DNA of 64,000 nt from Epiperipatus broadwayi (taxonomy: Eukaryota; Onychophora; Udeonychophora; Euonychophora; Peripatidae). The notes beneath the pieces are model-generated. The model had not been told where the DNA came from. It ran no database searches and worked only from the letters and a program-made list of their open reading frames with translations. This document shows, one piece after another, positions 37,000 through 52,168 of this stretch (the first letter of the stretch is position 1; each line of letters opens with the position of its first letter). The stretch lies in NCBI GenBank assembly GCA_028023455.1, contig JAQFVV010000031.1:5746926-5810925 (forward strand), written 5' to 3'. A program made the position numbers and the translations under genes.

Positions 37000-38492
37000 T
37001 ATCTTATCCCCAAAAATAATTTTTGACTTATTACAAATTGAATAAACTTTTTATATCAATTCATCAATAAATTTTACAAACACATAAAGTAATATCACTT
37101 ACATTTTTTTGTAAAGTATATATATATATATATAATCATCATTTAAATTAGATGTAAGATTAAAACTTTATTCAAATAATAATTTTATTGTCTTTTTTTC
37201 CTTTTTTTTTTTTTTGTCATTCCAAATATAAAAAAGAAATCTTGAAGTAAAAAGCAATTTTAAAAACTTCTGTTTACATTTATTTCTTTTTTTTAATTTC
37301 ATTCCTGAAAAATGTTAAATGAAAAGTTATAAATGCATTTTATATATATATGTAATGAAAACTCCTAGAATATGAAAGATAGATATAAATGTGTTTTTTT
37401 TGTTTTTTTTTAAATCTGGCAGTAAACATGAAAATTTCAAAAAAGCAGAAAAGTATACAATAAATTTCAGAATAAAGATATATTGGAAAAATTGAAAATT
37501 ACTACTGATATTGTATATTTTAAACTTCATTAAATTATAAAATTTCAATCTCTTTCAATCAAATGTCAATATTTACTGTCTATATAAACAATGTATTAGA
37601 TCATAGATAAAGGTGAGTGTTCACTTTATTAAAAAAAAAATGTTGCCTTGACAACAAACAGAATGAGGTTCTTGTTATTGTTGATATTGTTTCAGTGAAG
37701 ACTGCTTTCGAGTATGTATATTATATGTGTGTGTATTTCTGATTATGTGCATACATAAACAAAAGTAAAAAAAAATGAAAGAACAATAAATAAAGTTATA
37801 ACTATGAAAAGGTCATTGCAGCACACTTATTGACCTGTAAATTAGAATACAAATGCATAGTCACATAATGAAATATAGAAAATTAAACATCATAATAGAA
37901 AAAAAAAGAAAGATCTCAATTTTACGATAGATCTATTTCATAAAATTACTTCCCTCGTAATATGATGTATATAAAAAGACTACAAATTTTTATATGTACA
38001 AGATTTACATTCAAGTATTAAATTGTAGGGTTTAATATACTCGTTGATTAATTGTTTATTATACTTTCGTTGTTATGAAGATAGGTATACAATAATTTTA
38101 AGGATCAATGATAATTTTCTAGCACCAACTTTTATTAAATATTCTTAACTAACATTTATCATGTCATTATATAACTATGGTAGCTGATAGTTGTGTGATG
38201 ACATAATACATGTTATTTAGTTGAAATTAAAAAAAAAATAGTGCTAAAAGTTAAAATAAGCTTTTAAAATTATTATATATTAAATGATTTTCATTAATTA
38301 TTCTGTTACATATTCAGATTGATAATGTCTTTTGGCAAAAAGAATGTTTCTGGTGCAATATCATTTATTTACCATTTTGATAAAAATTTCATTGTTTAAT
38401 GTTACAAAGAAAAAATATAGTTGCCTACAACAAAATTGATTATTGCCATATTATTTTATATAGCACTATGTTTTTATACTGTAATAGTGATA
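37000..38492. other. AT-rich DNA, no gene recognised
   Basis: Includes T runs at 37192-37215 and 37390-37411. No coding or repeat signal. Confidence 0.55.
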
Positions 38493-38604
38493 TTAGCAAT
38501 TAAGCCAATGCAAATGTGCTTTAAAGATATCTTGTGTCTGGAAAAGTCAGAGTATTCATTTATAATTTATATTTAAAGCGCATGTGCATTGGCTTAATCG
38601 CTAA
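38493..38604. repeat. MITE-like element, 112 bp, 33-bp terminal inverted repeats
   Basis: Left end TTAGCAATTAAGCCAATGCA and right end complementary to it, with 3 or so mismatches over 33 bp. Small size, long terminal inverted repeats and no coding fit a MITE; a TA or TTAA target cannot be confirmed. Confidence 0.75.
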
Positions 38605-40969
38605 AATTGATTGTTGGAAATGATATACAAAATTATTAAAATTACAATCTTGTTTATATTTACAGAGTTAAGATAATATTTACAATTAAGAAATTGTTTT
38701 TTATTTTTGTTTTGATGTATAAGATAAAAATAAATTAAACATTATTAATATTTATAATATTGTTCTATTAATAATTAAGAAACAAATACATTTACTTATT
38801 TTTTGTTTATCAATTTTTGTATATTCTATAGCATGATTATGAGTATGAAGGTAAATTTACCTGAAAGCTTCAAGAGGAAAGATAGTTGTTTATAGCCTAC
38901 ATCATATTAATTAATGTGTTAGAAACATGGAAAAATAAACAGGTAGCTTTCTTTGTAATATTTCATAACACAATTAGTGTGTATCAGATAATGTTAGCTC
39001 TAACTGAAATTAAGTAAATTGTTAAAGCTAAACTAAATTGAGAATAATCTGTAAAGACTTGTAAACATGATCCAAACTTGTCATCTAGGTATAATGGTTT
39101 TGGAGAATAACCTGTTTAATATATAAATTCAAAATTGATTGAAAGATAAGATTAATAAAAATTCAAATAAAATGTATACAGTTCAAATAAAATGGTTAAT
39201 CTTAAATACATACATTTAATCTAACCTTGATGATGATCAAAAAATTATCACGAAAATTAAGTATAATTATTCTAAAAGTATTTTGTTTTCTAAATTAAAT
39301 TTGAAATTATATTTTAGGCACCAAAATGTCTAAATACAAATTTCTGAATATATTATCATTACCAATGATTTTCAGTTTAAATTCCTACCTTTATCTGGGC
39401 ATGTCACCCAATGGATTGCATGGCTTTTCATAGTTATACAATATTAATGGCATACTTTAATTCAAAAACTTAAAACAAAATAAATTGAATAATAAAATAT
39501 AAGTTAACCATACCTTTTTCAAAGAATTAAATATGAAATCTTTTCTTAAACATTTGCAACTGCTACAATATAAATACAATAAATACAATACAAAATACAA
39601 AAAAAGAAAAAAAAAATAATAATTACAAATATTAAAGGCTTATATAGTCAAAATAAGAGTCATAGATGACATGACCCTATTCACTTAAGCTTGTAAGTTA
39701 TAAACAATGAGGATTTCCAATTCCTCAACAAGCTTTGTGATAAATGCTTAGCTAGAGAAAGCATTTAAAATATCTCTGTAAGGACCCCCCCCCCAACCTC
39801 TGACCATGGATTCGTGCTCTGGCTTATGTTTTAATATAAGGATCAGGTCTTATAATCCAAATGCCTTAAAATTTTTAAAGTTTTAAACCATGAGTTTCTA
39901 CAGGTATACATTTACTATATATGACCATTTTCATGATAGTATTTTAGAAATCCAGTTCTGAATATAATTATTTTTTTTAGATACTGGTGGTGATAAATAG
40001 TGTAAATGCATTCCACTAAAGTAAGATCTATAGTAGGTCATACAATAGATTCCACTTCTTTTTATGACATGGTTTTTCTTTTTAACATTAGCCAACATTA
40101 TAATGTAATGCCAACGTTTATTTGTTTACAAATGTTCCAGGCTTTTGCCTGAACATCATGTTTATTTTATAGCTAATCATGTTAAATTGTCATCTTATAA
40201 CTAATAACTTCACACTGGATGGAGTGGATGTAGGATTGAAAAATACTTTAAAACAGTCATCAAGATACCAGTTATTTGAATCTATTCTGAAAGAAATAGT
40301 TTTACCTAGTTGTTTCTCCTCATCTGTACTTCTTTTGTGTGGAGTCAAGACTTAACCTACTGTCATTTTTCTTTCTAGATTTATTTATATTTCATATTCT
40401 CTAAATATATATTTGTTAACATTCAACACATAATTATGTCTGTATTTCTTAATAATTAGAATGTTTTCAAAATAAACAACCTTATCTAGATTTAATGATC
40501 TAATTTTAAATATTTTTCTCACAAGTTTTATTCATGATAATTTTACATTTGAGAGTTTTTATAAGCTTTAACTATTAACGTATTGCTCCTCAAGATGGCA
40601 GAATACACTATAAGCTGGCTATAGCAAAGGATATTAATCTTCAATTTTATATAGGTATTTAAAAAAAATTTTTAGTCTTGTTCTAATGGATTTTTTAAAT
40701 ATATAATTATTTTATAAAACGTTGTATATTTTTTTAAACAATTGTTTTTTTATTAATTATTTACAATGATTGAAGGAAAAAATAGTCAAACTTTGAAATA
40801 TGTTCTATCATTTTCAATTTTTGTGGTTATAAGTTTTAACAATGTATTTAGATTTCTCCTACAATTTACTACAAGAAAAGACAAGTTATTTTTTAAAAAG
40901 TTTCATTTAACTGGGCTGCATTTTTTTAAACTATGCAATATAAATTTATTTGTGTGCTTTAAAACTTAA
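38605..40969. other. AT-rich DNA with one diverged repeat
   Basis: Mostly featureless. About 39720-39860 (ACAAGCTTTGT, then CTCTGACCATGGATTCG) resembles 41090-41200, so a third diverged copy of the palindromic repeat at 41.2 kb is likely there. The 67-codon frame at 40766-40969 has no motif. Confidence 0.45.
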
Positions 40970-41083
40970 GTAAATTAACTGATATATATATATATATATA
41001 TATATATCAGTTAATTTACTAAAGCTCCATCTATATGATCATATATATATATATATATATATATGATCATTAGATGGAGCTTT
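40970..41083. repeat. Two adjacent TA-loop hairpins
   Basis: Hairpin 1 (40970-41019): GTAAATTAACTGAT and its complement around (TA)n. Hairpin 2 (41021-41083): AAAGCTCCATCTA and its complement around (TA)n. They abut and may extrude as a cruciform pair. Confidence 0.85.
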
Positions 41084-41160
41084 ACCAATAGCCCACTAAC
41101 AAGCTTTGTTTACATAAGCACTGAGAGAGATGGAATTCAATATCTCTTTCATTATCTCTA

Positions 41161-41503
41161 ACCTTCAGACCATGGTTTCGAGCTAGTTGGCCCATGTCAG
41201 TAAAGGGTAGGAAGACCAGAAAATAGATCTAAATACCAACTCTACAATCAGCATTTATGAAACACATTTCTATCAGCCTGAAAGCATTAATTTTTCAGAT
41301 ACATAAATATCTTCAAATCCAATCAAATAAACTAGATTTGACTGGATTTGAAGATATTTATGTATCTGAAAAATTCATGCTTTCAAACTGATAAAAACAT
41401 GTTTCATAAATGCTGACTGTAGAGTTGGTATTTAGATCTAGTTTCTAGTCTTCCTACCCTGTACTGACATAGGCCAACTAGCTCAAAACCATGGTCTGAA
41501 GGT
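41161..41503. repeat. Palindromic repeat with about 165-bp arms
   Basis: 41161-41325 and 41337-41503 are inverted copies with about 90% identity by eye (ACCTTCAGACCATGG at the outer edge, AGATACATAAATATCTTCAA near the centre) and only about 11 bp between. No coding. A foldback MITE or an inverted duplication. Confidence 0.85.
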
Positions 41504-44938
<3,435 letters not shown>

Positions 44939-45600
44939 TCATGATACAGGTATGGAATAGGGTACAATTTGGATTGGAAATAGTTGACCATGTTCTAGAT
45001 TAATCCTTTGTTGGCATCCCTCTATCACTCCTGATATCTGTGATAAAATAGGGTTAAATTCATTAATAACAGATTGCAATTTCAGTGGATATTCACCTCC
45101 AGGCAAGTTGGATTCAGTGAGTTTGTTATTTATGAGAGCCTCTGGGAACCTAGATATAATACAGTCAACTTCAGGATATCTCAGAATGAAGGTCATCTCC
45201 AAGACTTCATTGTTTATTTTAACTGTCTCATCAGAAAAATCCAATAATGCAAATGTTCTAGTATAGGAAGTCTGCTCCTAAGAAGATAGGGGATTGTTTG
45301 GCCCACTTTTATTTCAATCCAGATTTGTTTCTGCACTGGCTTTCCCTTCCTACTGTTAGCCATGGTAACCTGAATATATTTCACTAAATAGGGTTTTGAT
45401 GTTAGGATTTTTAGTCAGAATCTCTTGATAAAAATTTTCTGACATGAATGAAACATGGCTACCAGGATCTAACATTGCTTTAATCAGCTAGCCCTCAAAC
45501 AAAACATCTATCATGGGGCAGCTTTTCATAACCATGTTGGGTGCTTTATCCATCCAAGAACATCAGATTAGTCATTTCTTGCCTGGGGTTTTATTCATGT
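44939..45600 (-). pseudogene. Ty3-type protease and PR-RT linker remnant
   Basis: At about 45460 the minus strand encodes LIKAMLDPGSHVSFMS, an aspartic protease active-site block in which D-T/S-G has become D-P-G. After a frame change GKPVQKQIWIEIKVG follows, then (44939-45244) NEFNPILSQISGVI, CQQRINLEHGQLFPIQIVPY, the linker that precedes the RT fingers in Ty3/gypsy pol. The sequence ends before the RT catalytic blocks. Several stops are present. It lies downstream of the gag remnant in the expected gag-pol order. Confidence 0.65.
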
Positions 45601-45689
45601 TCCTCTGTGTCATTTTGGTGTCTTGAGGTGAGGAACATAACCTCAAGTACCTTATAGCTTAGTTTCTGTTGGACTTTGGGTGTACAATT

Positions 45690-46775
45690 ACTGCACCCTA
45701 GTTTTGGGGGTTTTCCAGACTATTAGGGAAGCTTATCCATGTTTAGTTGATTAATGTCCACTTTCTCTTAAGTGACCAGATATATGAGAAGTTACTTTGA
45801 AGTGATTTTACTTTTCTTATGATGGTATTATTGTTGTTGATTTTTTTTACAGAACATGACATTGATGATGGCCTTCTCTTTTCTTTTCTCAGGGGTTCTA
45901 TATAAATTGGTGTTATTCACAGCCACCTGCTCAATTATTTTAGCACTCATACATAATAGTGATTGCTCTACTTTGAGTGGAAATTTCCTTTTTATAATTC
46001 TAATGATCTCACTCTCACTCAGGTGGTATGTGTTCAGTCTCCATGACTTCATGACCTGGTGGTGAAAGAATTTTTTCTGTGTCTCTCCTGGTATCAACCT
46101 GTACTTTTTTAGAATAATTGGTACAGTACAACCTCTAGCCTGTTCCTGTTCCAAACATTATTCACCAATAAAATTTGATCATCATTAAAGTTAGATGGGT
46201 CTGAAATAATGACTACCACCACATCAAAGCATCTCTTTGAAGGTGGCTATATGCAATGATTACTTTCTCACCTTCAAATACATTTTGGTTCACTGAAAAT
46301 TAAAGATTGGGACTCCTATGAAACTGTATGGGCACTTCATTAGTGGCTTCATTAAATACTTTTAACCTCATAAACAGATTGATTGCATTTATCTGTGATG
46401 TGTGGACATGCATCTTGATTATCTCCAAAATGCTTACTTGTTTGGTCAATATATAGTTATCAGAGTTAGACTGATATGTAGTTGGGACTATTCTCTCCAA
46501 ATTAAAATTGCATGGGTAATCTTCCATCTTTGGCATTATATGATGTGGGAGAGTAGATTCCTCAAAAGGTTTTCTCATCCTCTGAGGATCTATGAGTGCA
46601 ATGCAACCTCCAGGTGATTTCCACTACCATTCCAATTCTCCCTATTATTCTGGCTCCTTGATTCCTTGTCAGTTTGTCACACACCTGTGATTGGTGTCTT
46701 TTTGCACAGTTAGGACTTGATTGTTGAAAACCTCCGATTGACAACTTCATCTATCCTGTCAATCCAAGCCTGCAT
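45690..46775 (-). pseudogene. Ty3-type gag (capsid) remnant
   Basis: Three minus-strand frames in different phases: 46562-46750, 46300-46578 and 45828-46154. The last has a capsid-like C-terminal pattern (IPGETQKKFF, LNTYHLSESEIIRIIKRKFP), where a short aromatic/GE segment is followed by LSE.EII, as in Ty3/gypsy gag. Near 45690 GCSNC could be the start of a decayed zinc knuckle. Position between an LTR (47409) and protease supports gag. No intact frame exists. Confidence 0.55.
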
Positions 46776-47408
46776 TTTGGTGTGAGATTGTATTTTATGC
46801 ACCACTTACATTAAATAATAATAAATAACTATAAAGATAAAACCCTATTTACATATAAATATTATATCATTTATAAATCTATGTGTAGGTGTGGTAGCGG
46901 ATATATAGTTGAGTCAAGATGCACATTGGACAAAAGAACAAAAAAGCACTTGCTTGTTATTGAAAAGAGTTCAAAATACAAAACAAAATTCTAAAGATAA
47001 TGATAAATTTATCAGCATCCATTGTTTATACTTATTATAAATCATGTAAATATGGATGTGATTTCAATTATAATAACATAAAAATATTGCAAACTGAAAG
47101 AAATAATAATACAAGAAAAATCAAGAAAGCTGTGTCAATATGTAAATATAAGCAAGAATTAATTAATAGGCTGGTACATTAAGATCACAGAATTATGAGA
47201 ATATTGACATTTCAAAATATTAGTTGACAAATGCTATAAGGAAAGGTGAAACTGCCCCTAAGTGTTATTTATATTTTTTGTTTTTTCTTAACAAATTTTA
47301 ATTATTGTATTTTCTAATATTTATTTACAAGTTTATGTATATTATTTTGAAAAAATACAGACATCGATTTGTATTATATATATTTTAATGGTCAAGTTTG
47401 TACATTCA
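46776..47408 (-). other. Probable leader between LTR and gag remnant
   Basis: About 630 bp without coding signal, similar in length to the 700-bp leader at 11.6-12.3 kb. No primer-binding site is recognisable next to the LTR edge at 47409, consistent with decay or with a chance neighbourhood. Confidence 0.35.
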
Positions 47409-50129
47409 TGTAACAGAATCTGGAATCCAGGCAAAGAGACCAAAGCTGACCAGACCAAGAGTATGACACCCTGAATCTGACCATGCATCAACTCATCTAC
47501 CAGAACTCCAAGACTGAAGACCCTACAAAATACCACCTTTAAGTTACACATAGCATACTATTTTATTCGTGGCTGACATAGGTCAGGGAGACCCAATAAG
47601 ACTGATAAACAAAGAAAAGCTCTTAAATTGACTAAAATATTACTAATTTAAATAATTATTAATGCATAGTTTTATACGTGAATAGGATCAATAATCAGAA
47701 TTTGACAAAACTGGATCAATAATGAGACTGAGAATGAAATACAGTAAATTAGCTATACATTTATTTACAAGTAAAATAAAATTGACAATATAATTACATA
47801 GCTCCAGCATATAATGCATGCAGACACTGGGTAGATAAAGACATAAATTATCTTCTTGCAACTGAATTTAAAGATTGAGTTTGTACAATCAAACATTACG
47901 TTTTAGAATAGATGAGTGTAACACATGCTCATCCTATGAAATTATTTACAGATGATACATAAATATTCACTACATTATGTCTATAAATATAGTAATGCCA
48001 ACTCATATTAACTTGTGGTCATTATATAGATAGGTAATCATACTAAGCCTTGATTAAAGTAATAATTCATTAATTATTGCATATACAATATTACTTAAAG
48101 ACAATAAACCAGCTCAAGTAACATTAGATTGAATGTGGCTTTCAAGATAAATTTTCAGATCAATGCTGAAGTAATATATTAACGAGGTAGAGTCGGATGC
48201 ATAAAATGTTACCAATGTGCTATGGCACAGGTAAATGACAATAAGAAAAGTCACTCTGTGGATGGATGAATAACTCCCACAGTTCTTGCAACAAATGCTG
48301 GTACCCTGCAACCAATTGTCATGCTGCGATTGAAAAGAACATTTCTGTTCAGAAATGGTAAGAGACTTAAGTACTAACCTGGCCTTGGCTCATGCTTTGC
48401 TACTGCTCTACCCTATAAGAGAAGTTGTGCCAGCTTCACCATGGCTCCATCTTAATATATGTAATTATACGTAGCAGCAAGATGAGAAAATGTCTAATAA
48501 AATAATGGATCTCATCTGCTAAGCAAAGAATATTTCATACTATGAATTATAATAACAATAGCATATTAGCTCTATCAATCAAAACCAACTCTTGTGTAGC
48601 ATGATAATAAGTATATATGCTACTGAGAGGAATATTAATAACTTCTTTACTGTAACATGCTCAATCCATTTGACTACTTTATAAATACTTAATATTTAAG
48701 GAGGGAAAGGATATATCTATGGACCTAGGACTAACTTAAATGATAAATATACTTATTATGGTCTTCAAGGCTAGTTTAATTCTTAATAAAAATATATAAA
48801 TTTAAGCTTTCAACTTGTTGATTGAAATGAGCCACATTTCATGTTTTAAATAAAAATTAATAAGAATAATAATGAGCACAAGGTGAGTCATTATTATTTA
48901 TAAAAATAGGATTTTGAAACAGCATGCTGAAAAGTAACACTATAAAACAAGTTATGTGAAGATATTGAAATAATATCTTCTTAAAACAAATTAAGTCCTT
49001 GCTGTTTCGAAGTATTGGCATATGAAATATAATAAACATTTAACTAAAATAAATAAAGAAATATAGACATAACCACAGTTGTATAACTTTAAATTAGACA
49101 ATAGTAATTTACTTTTAAGTGAAAGGAAATTATAAATAGGCAGGTCATTTTAACTTTTAAAAACATTAATTTTGACAGCAATTTACACATTATTTAAATA
49201 TTAAATGGGTTTAAATTGTAGTTACACTTGTATTTACAATAATTTAAGATACATTTGATTATTTTAAGGAGAGTTAGCTAACTTGGATTAGGTTATAACT
49301 TATATAAAAAATTACACAGAGGTCTGAGGTTTTGAAAATAAAACTGTACTGGTATTATTTATCTGGATTGCAAGTTCTTGGTTGTAGGTTTGGTGAGCTT
49401 GATTGGGTGGCTGATAGCATCATCTTATTTCCCAAACTGTTAGGCTTGAGACTGCTAGCAGCATGATGGTTAAGGCATTGCAATGAGAGAAACCTGAAAT
49501 TCTCCCCTTGGAGTAACAGCAAAGAAATGCCCATTTTTAGCCAGACATATTAGAAATTAACCCGACATGGAGACTGGCTGCAACAGCTCGGTAAAAAAAT
49601 GGCTATTCTTTTCTAGGTTTAAAACACAGTGTATTTATATGTTTGGTCACTCTCAAGTACTTATATTATTGGAATCTGTATCATTTGAGGACTTATTAAC
49701 TCAAGATTTAATTAAAATATTATAAACTTTATGTAATCCAGATTTGAAATCTTAGATAACTCATGGAATGTTAGAACTGTTCCCTAAACTATTATACTTA
49801 AGATATTTCCTTGTAAACAATTTCCAATTTAGATTTTAAAAATAACTTTCAATCTTATCTAAGGGAATTTAATTAGCAAGATTTTGAACTAATCTTACCT
49901 TTACCGAATGCAGATGTGGGAATGCAGATGTGGCCATTAATGACATTCTTGTTTACAACCAAAAATCTGTTTTTAATTAAGAACAAAACACTTTTTATTT
50001 TTAATTATACATAAAATAATATTTTAACATTTTGTTTTTAAAGAAAACTATTTTCTTAAATGAACTTATATATATATATATAATACATATTCTGCGGGTT
50101 CATCCATGTTAAAAATTTTTAATATTAAT

Positions 50130-50175
50130 ATACTGACGTTTCGACTTGGTCACACAAGCCATCCACAGAGTTATA
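50130..50175 (-). ncRNA. Hammerhead-like motif in PLE tail (minus copy)
   Basis: Mirror of 54157-54190 with the same stem (GGCTTG, loop TGTGAC, CAAGTC) followed by GAAACGTCAG. Confidence 0.4.
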
Positions 50176-50261
50176 AAAGGTAGAAAGACGGTTGTAGAGG
50201 TGCTACAATCACTGATTTGAATAAAATGTTAAAATTCCACCAATAGCAAAAAATGTTAAAT

Positions 50262-52139
50262 TTAGGAATGTTTTTTAAAAAAATCTTTCCAAATAGGAGG
50301 AAGTTTGCATGTATCATCTCGCTTATTGATACAATCTGGCCTTTTAAGTATCTCAATGGCTTCTCTAATTTTGCATTGGTAGAGATTATCACATCTGGAT
50401 ATGATCCTGGTACTAGAAAAATCAATTTTATGACCTGAATCTATAGTATGGAGTGAGAGTGCTGATGATGATGAGTGTTGTTTAACTGCATTAGCATGCT
50501 CATCTCTCCTAACACTGATGCGATGATTACTCATACCTATGTAAGAAGCTTTACAATTTTTACATGAGATTCAAGAGGGATTGAATCCTTAGGCTTGGTT
50601 ATTATATTGCTGATCTTTTGATGAGCAGAAAATGCTGTATCTATATTATAGCATTTTAATATACGTCTGATACTGTCTGTAGTTCCTTTTACATATGGAA
50701 CACAAATTCTAATAGCTGATTTATCATCTTTTTGTTTCCTATTTTGTCTATTTTGGGCTTGAAATAAGGCTTTTTTTTATAAATTTGTAATTATAACTAT
50801 TTGCTAATAAAACACTATTAATATGATTTATTTCTTCTTTCAGATGTGTCTCATCTGAAAGGTTAATTGCTCTATTTAAAAGAGTTTTGGCTACAGAAAC
50901 TATCTGAGTTGGGTGATGATGAGAATGGAAATGCAAATATCTGTCTGTGTGTGTATCCTTTCTGTAAATAGAAAAAGATAAACTATTTGGTGTTCTGGTG
51001 ACTAGAACATCAAGAAAAGGAAGTTTTCCATCAGACTCTGTCTCCATTGTAAATTTAATATGAGGATGCATATTATTTAAATGTAAGAAAAAATCATCTA
51101 ATTTATTTTTTCCATGTTGCCATATGACAAAAGTGTCATCTATGTATCTGAGCCAAATGAGAGGTTTTAAAGATGATGATTCTAAAGCACGAGTTTCTAT
51201 ATATTCCATGAATAAATCAGCTATTACTCCTGAGATAGGTGAGCCCATAGGAGTACCAAAAACTTGTCTGTAATGCTGTCCATTGTATACAAAATATGTA
51301 TTTAAGAGACAATGTTTAATTAAAGCAATAATATGGTCTGGTAAATTGCAACGTTGTGAGATTATATTTAAAGCTTCATCAATTGGAATGTTTGTAAACA
51401 AAGACACGACATCAAAACTGACCAGAATGTCATTAGCATTAATTTTTAAACTTTTTAAAACAGAAATAAAATGAAGAGAGTTTTTAATATATGATTTAAT
51501 AGATGGGATTGTAGGTTTAATGAAATCCGATAAGTATCTGGCTAAAATATGAGTTGGAGAACCTATTGCACTTACTATTGGACGAAAGGGGGTATCTGGT
51601 TTGTGAATTTTTGGAAGTCCATAAAATTTTGGACAGACACAAGATTTTTCACGAGGGATTATTTTATTTTTTATCTCTGTTTCAATAGGTGATTTATTAA
51701 TAATAGCTTTTGTTGTTTTTTCCAAATACGTAGTATGATCTCTTTTTGATAGTTTATAAGTTTTATCATTAAGCAGATCTAAAATTTTATTATGGTAAAT
51801 GTCACGATCCATTACAACTGTGGCATTACCTTTATCAGCTGGAAGTACAACAATTGATTTGTCCGATTTTATATTATTTAATGCTTGTCTTTCTTTCTTT
51901 GAAATATTATTTTTAGGAAGCTTAGCTTTTTTAAAAATATTACAAATCTCAGCTCTAGCCAAATCAGCCGATGTAGAATCAATTTTATCGAGAGCTGATT
52001 CAACATTACAAACAATTTTCTCAAAAGGTATCCGGGAAGGTGTTAAAGCAAAATTGAAACCTTTTTCTAAAACCGAAATTTCATCTGTAGAGAGGGCTTT
52101 CCTAGATAAATTATAAACGGTTTTTTGATTTGGATACAT
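50262..52139 (-). pseudogene. PLE polymerase, minus copy, frameshifted
   Basis: The frame is open from 52139 to 50748 (463 codons), covering all RT motifs. The homologous endonuclease part continues at 50262-50534 in another open segment. Two indels relative to the plus copy: an eighth T in the run at 50771-50778 (plus copy has seven), which ends the frame at SSPK, and a 19-bp deletion at about 50565 between two copies of AATCTCATG, which removes the GVYQIS strand of the GIY-YIG domain. It keeps the conserved arginine of the RT2 block (PFRPIVS) that the plus copy lacks. Its RT might be intact as a protein, but no endonuclease would be made. Confidence 0.9.
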
Positions 52140-52168
52140 AATGTATCCAAATCAAAAAATCAAACATT

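Noticed and set aside
51283-52116. Plus-strand frames of 63 and 105 codons over the minus PLE copy, and their mirror images at 52192-53025
   Set aside because: They are antisense shadows of the PLE polymerase and occur identically in both arms.
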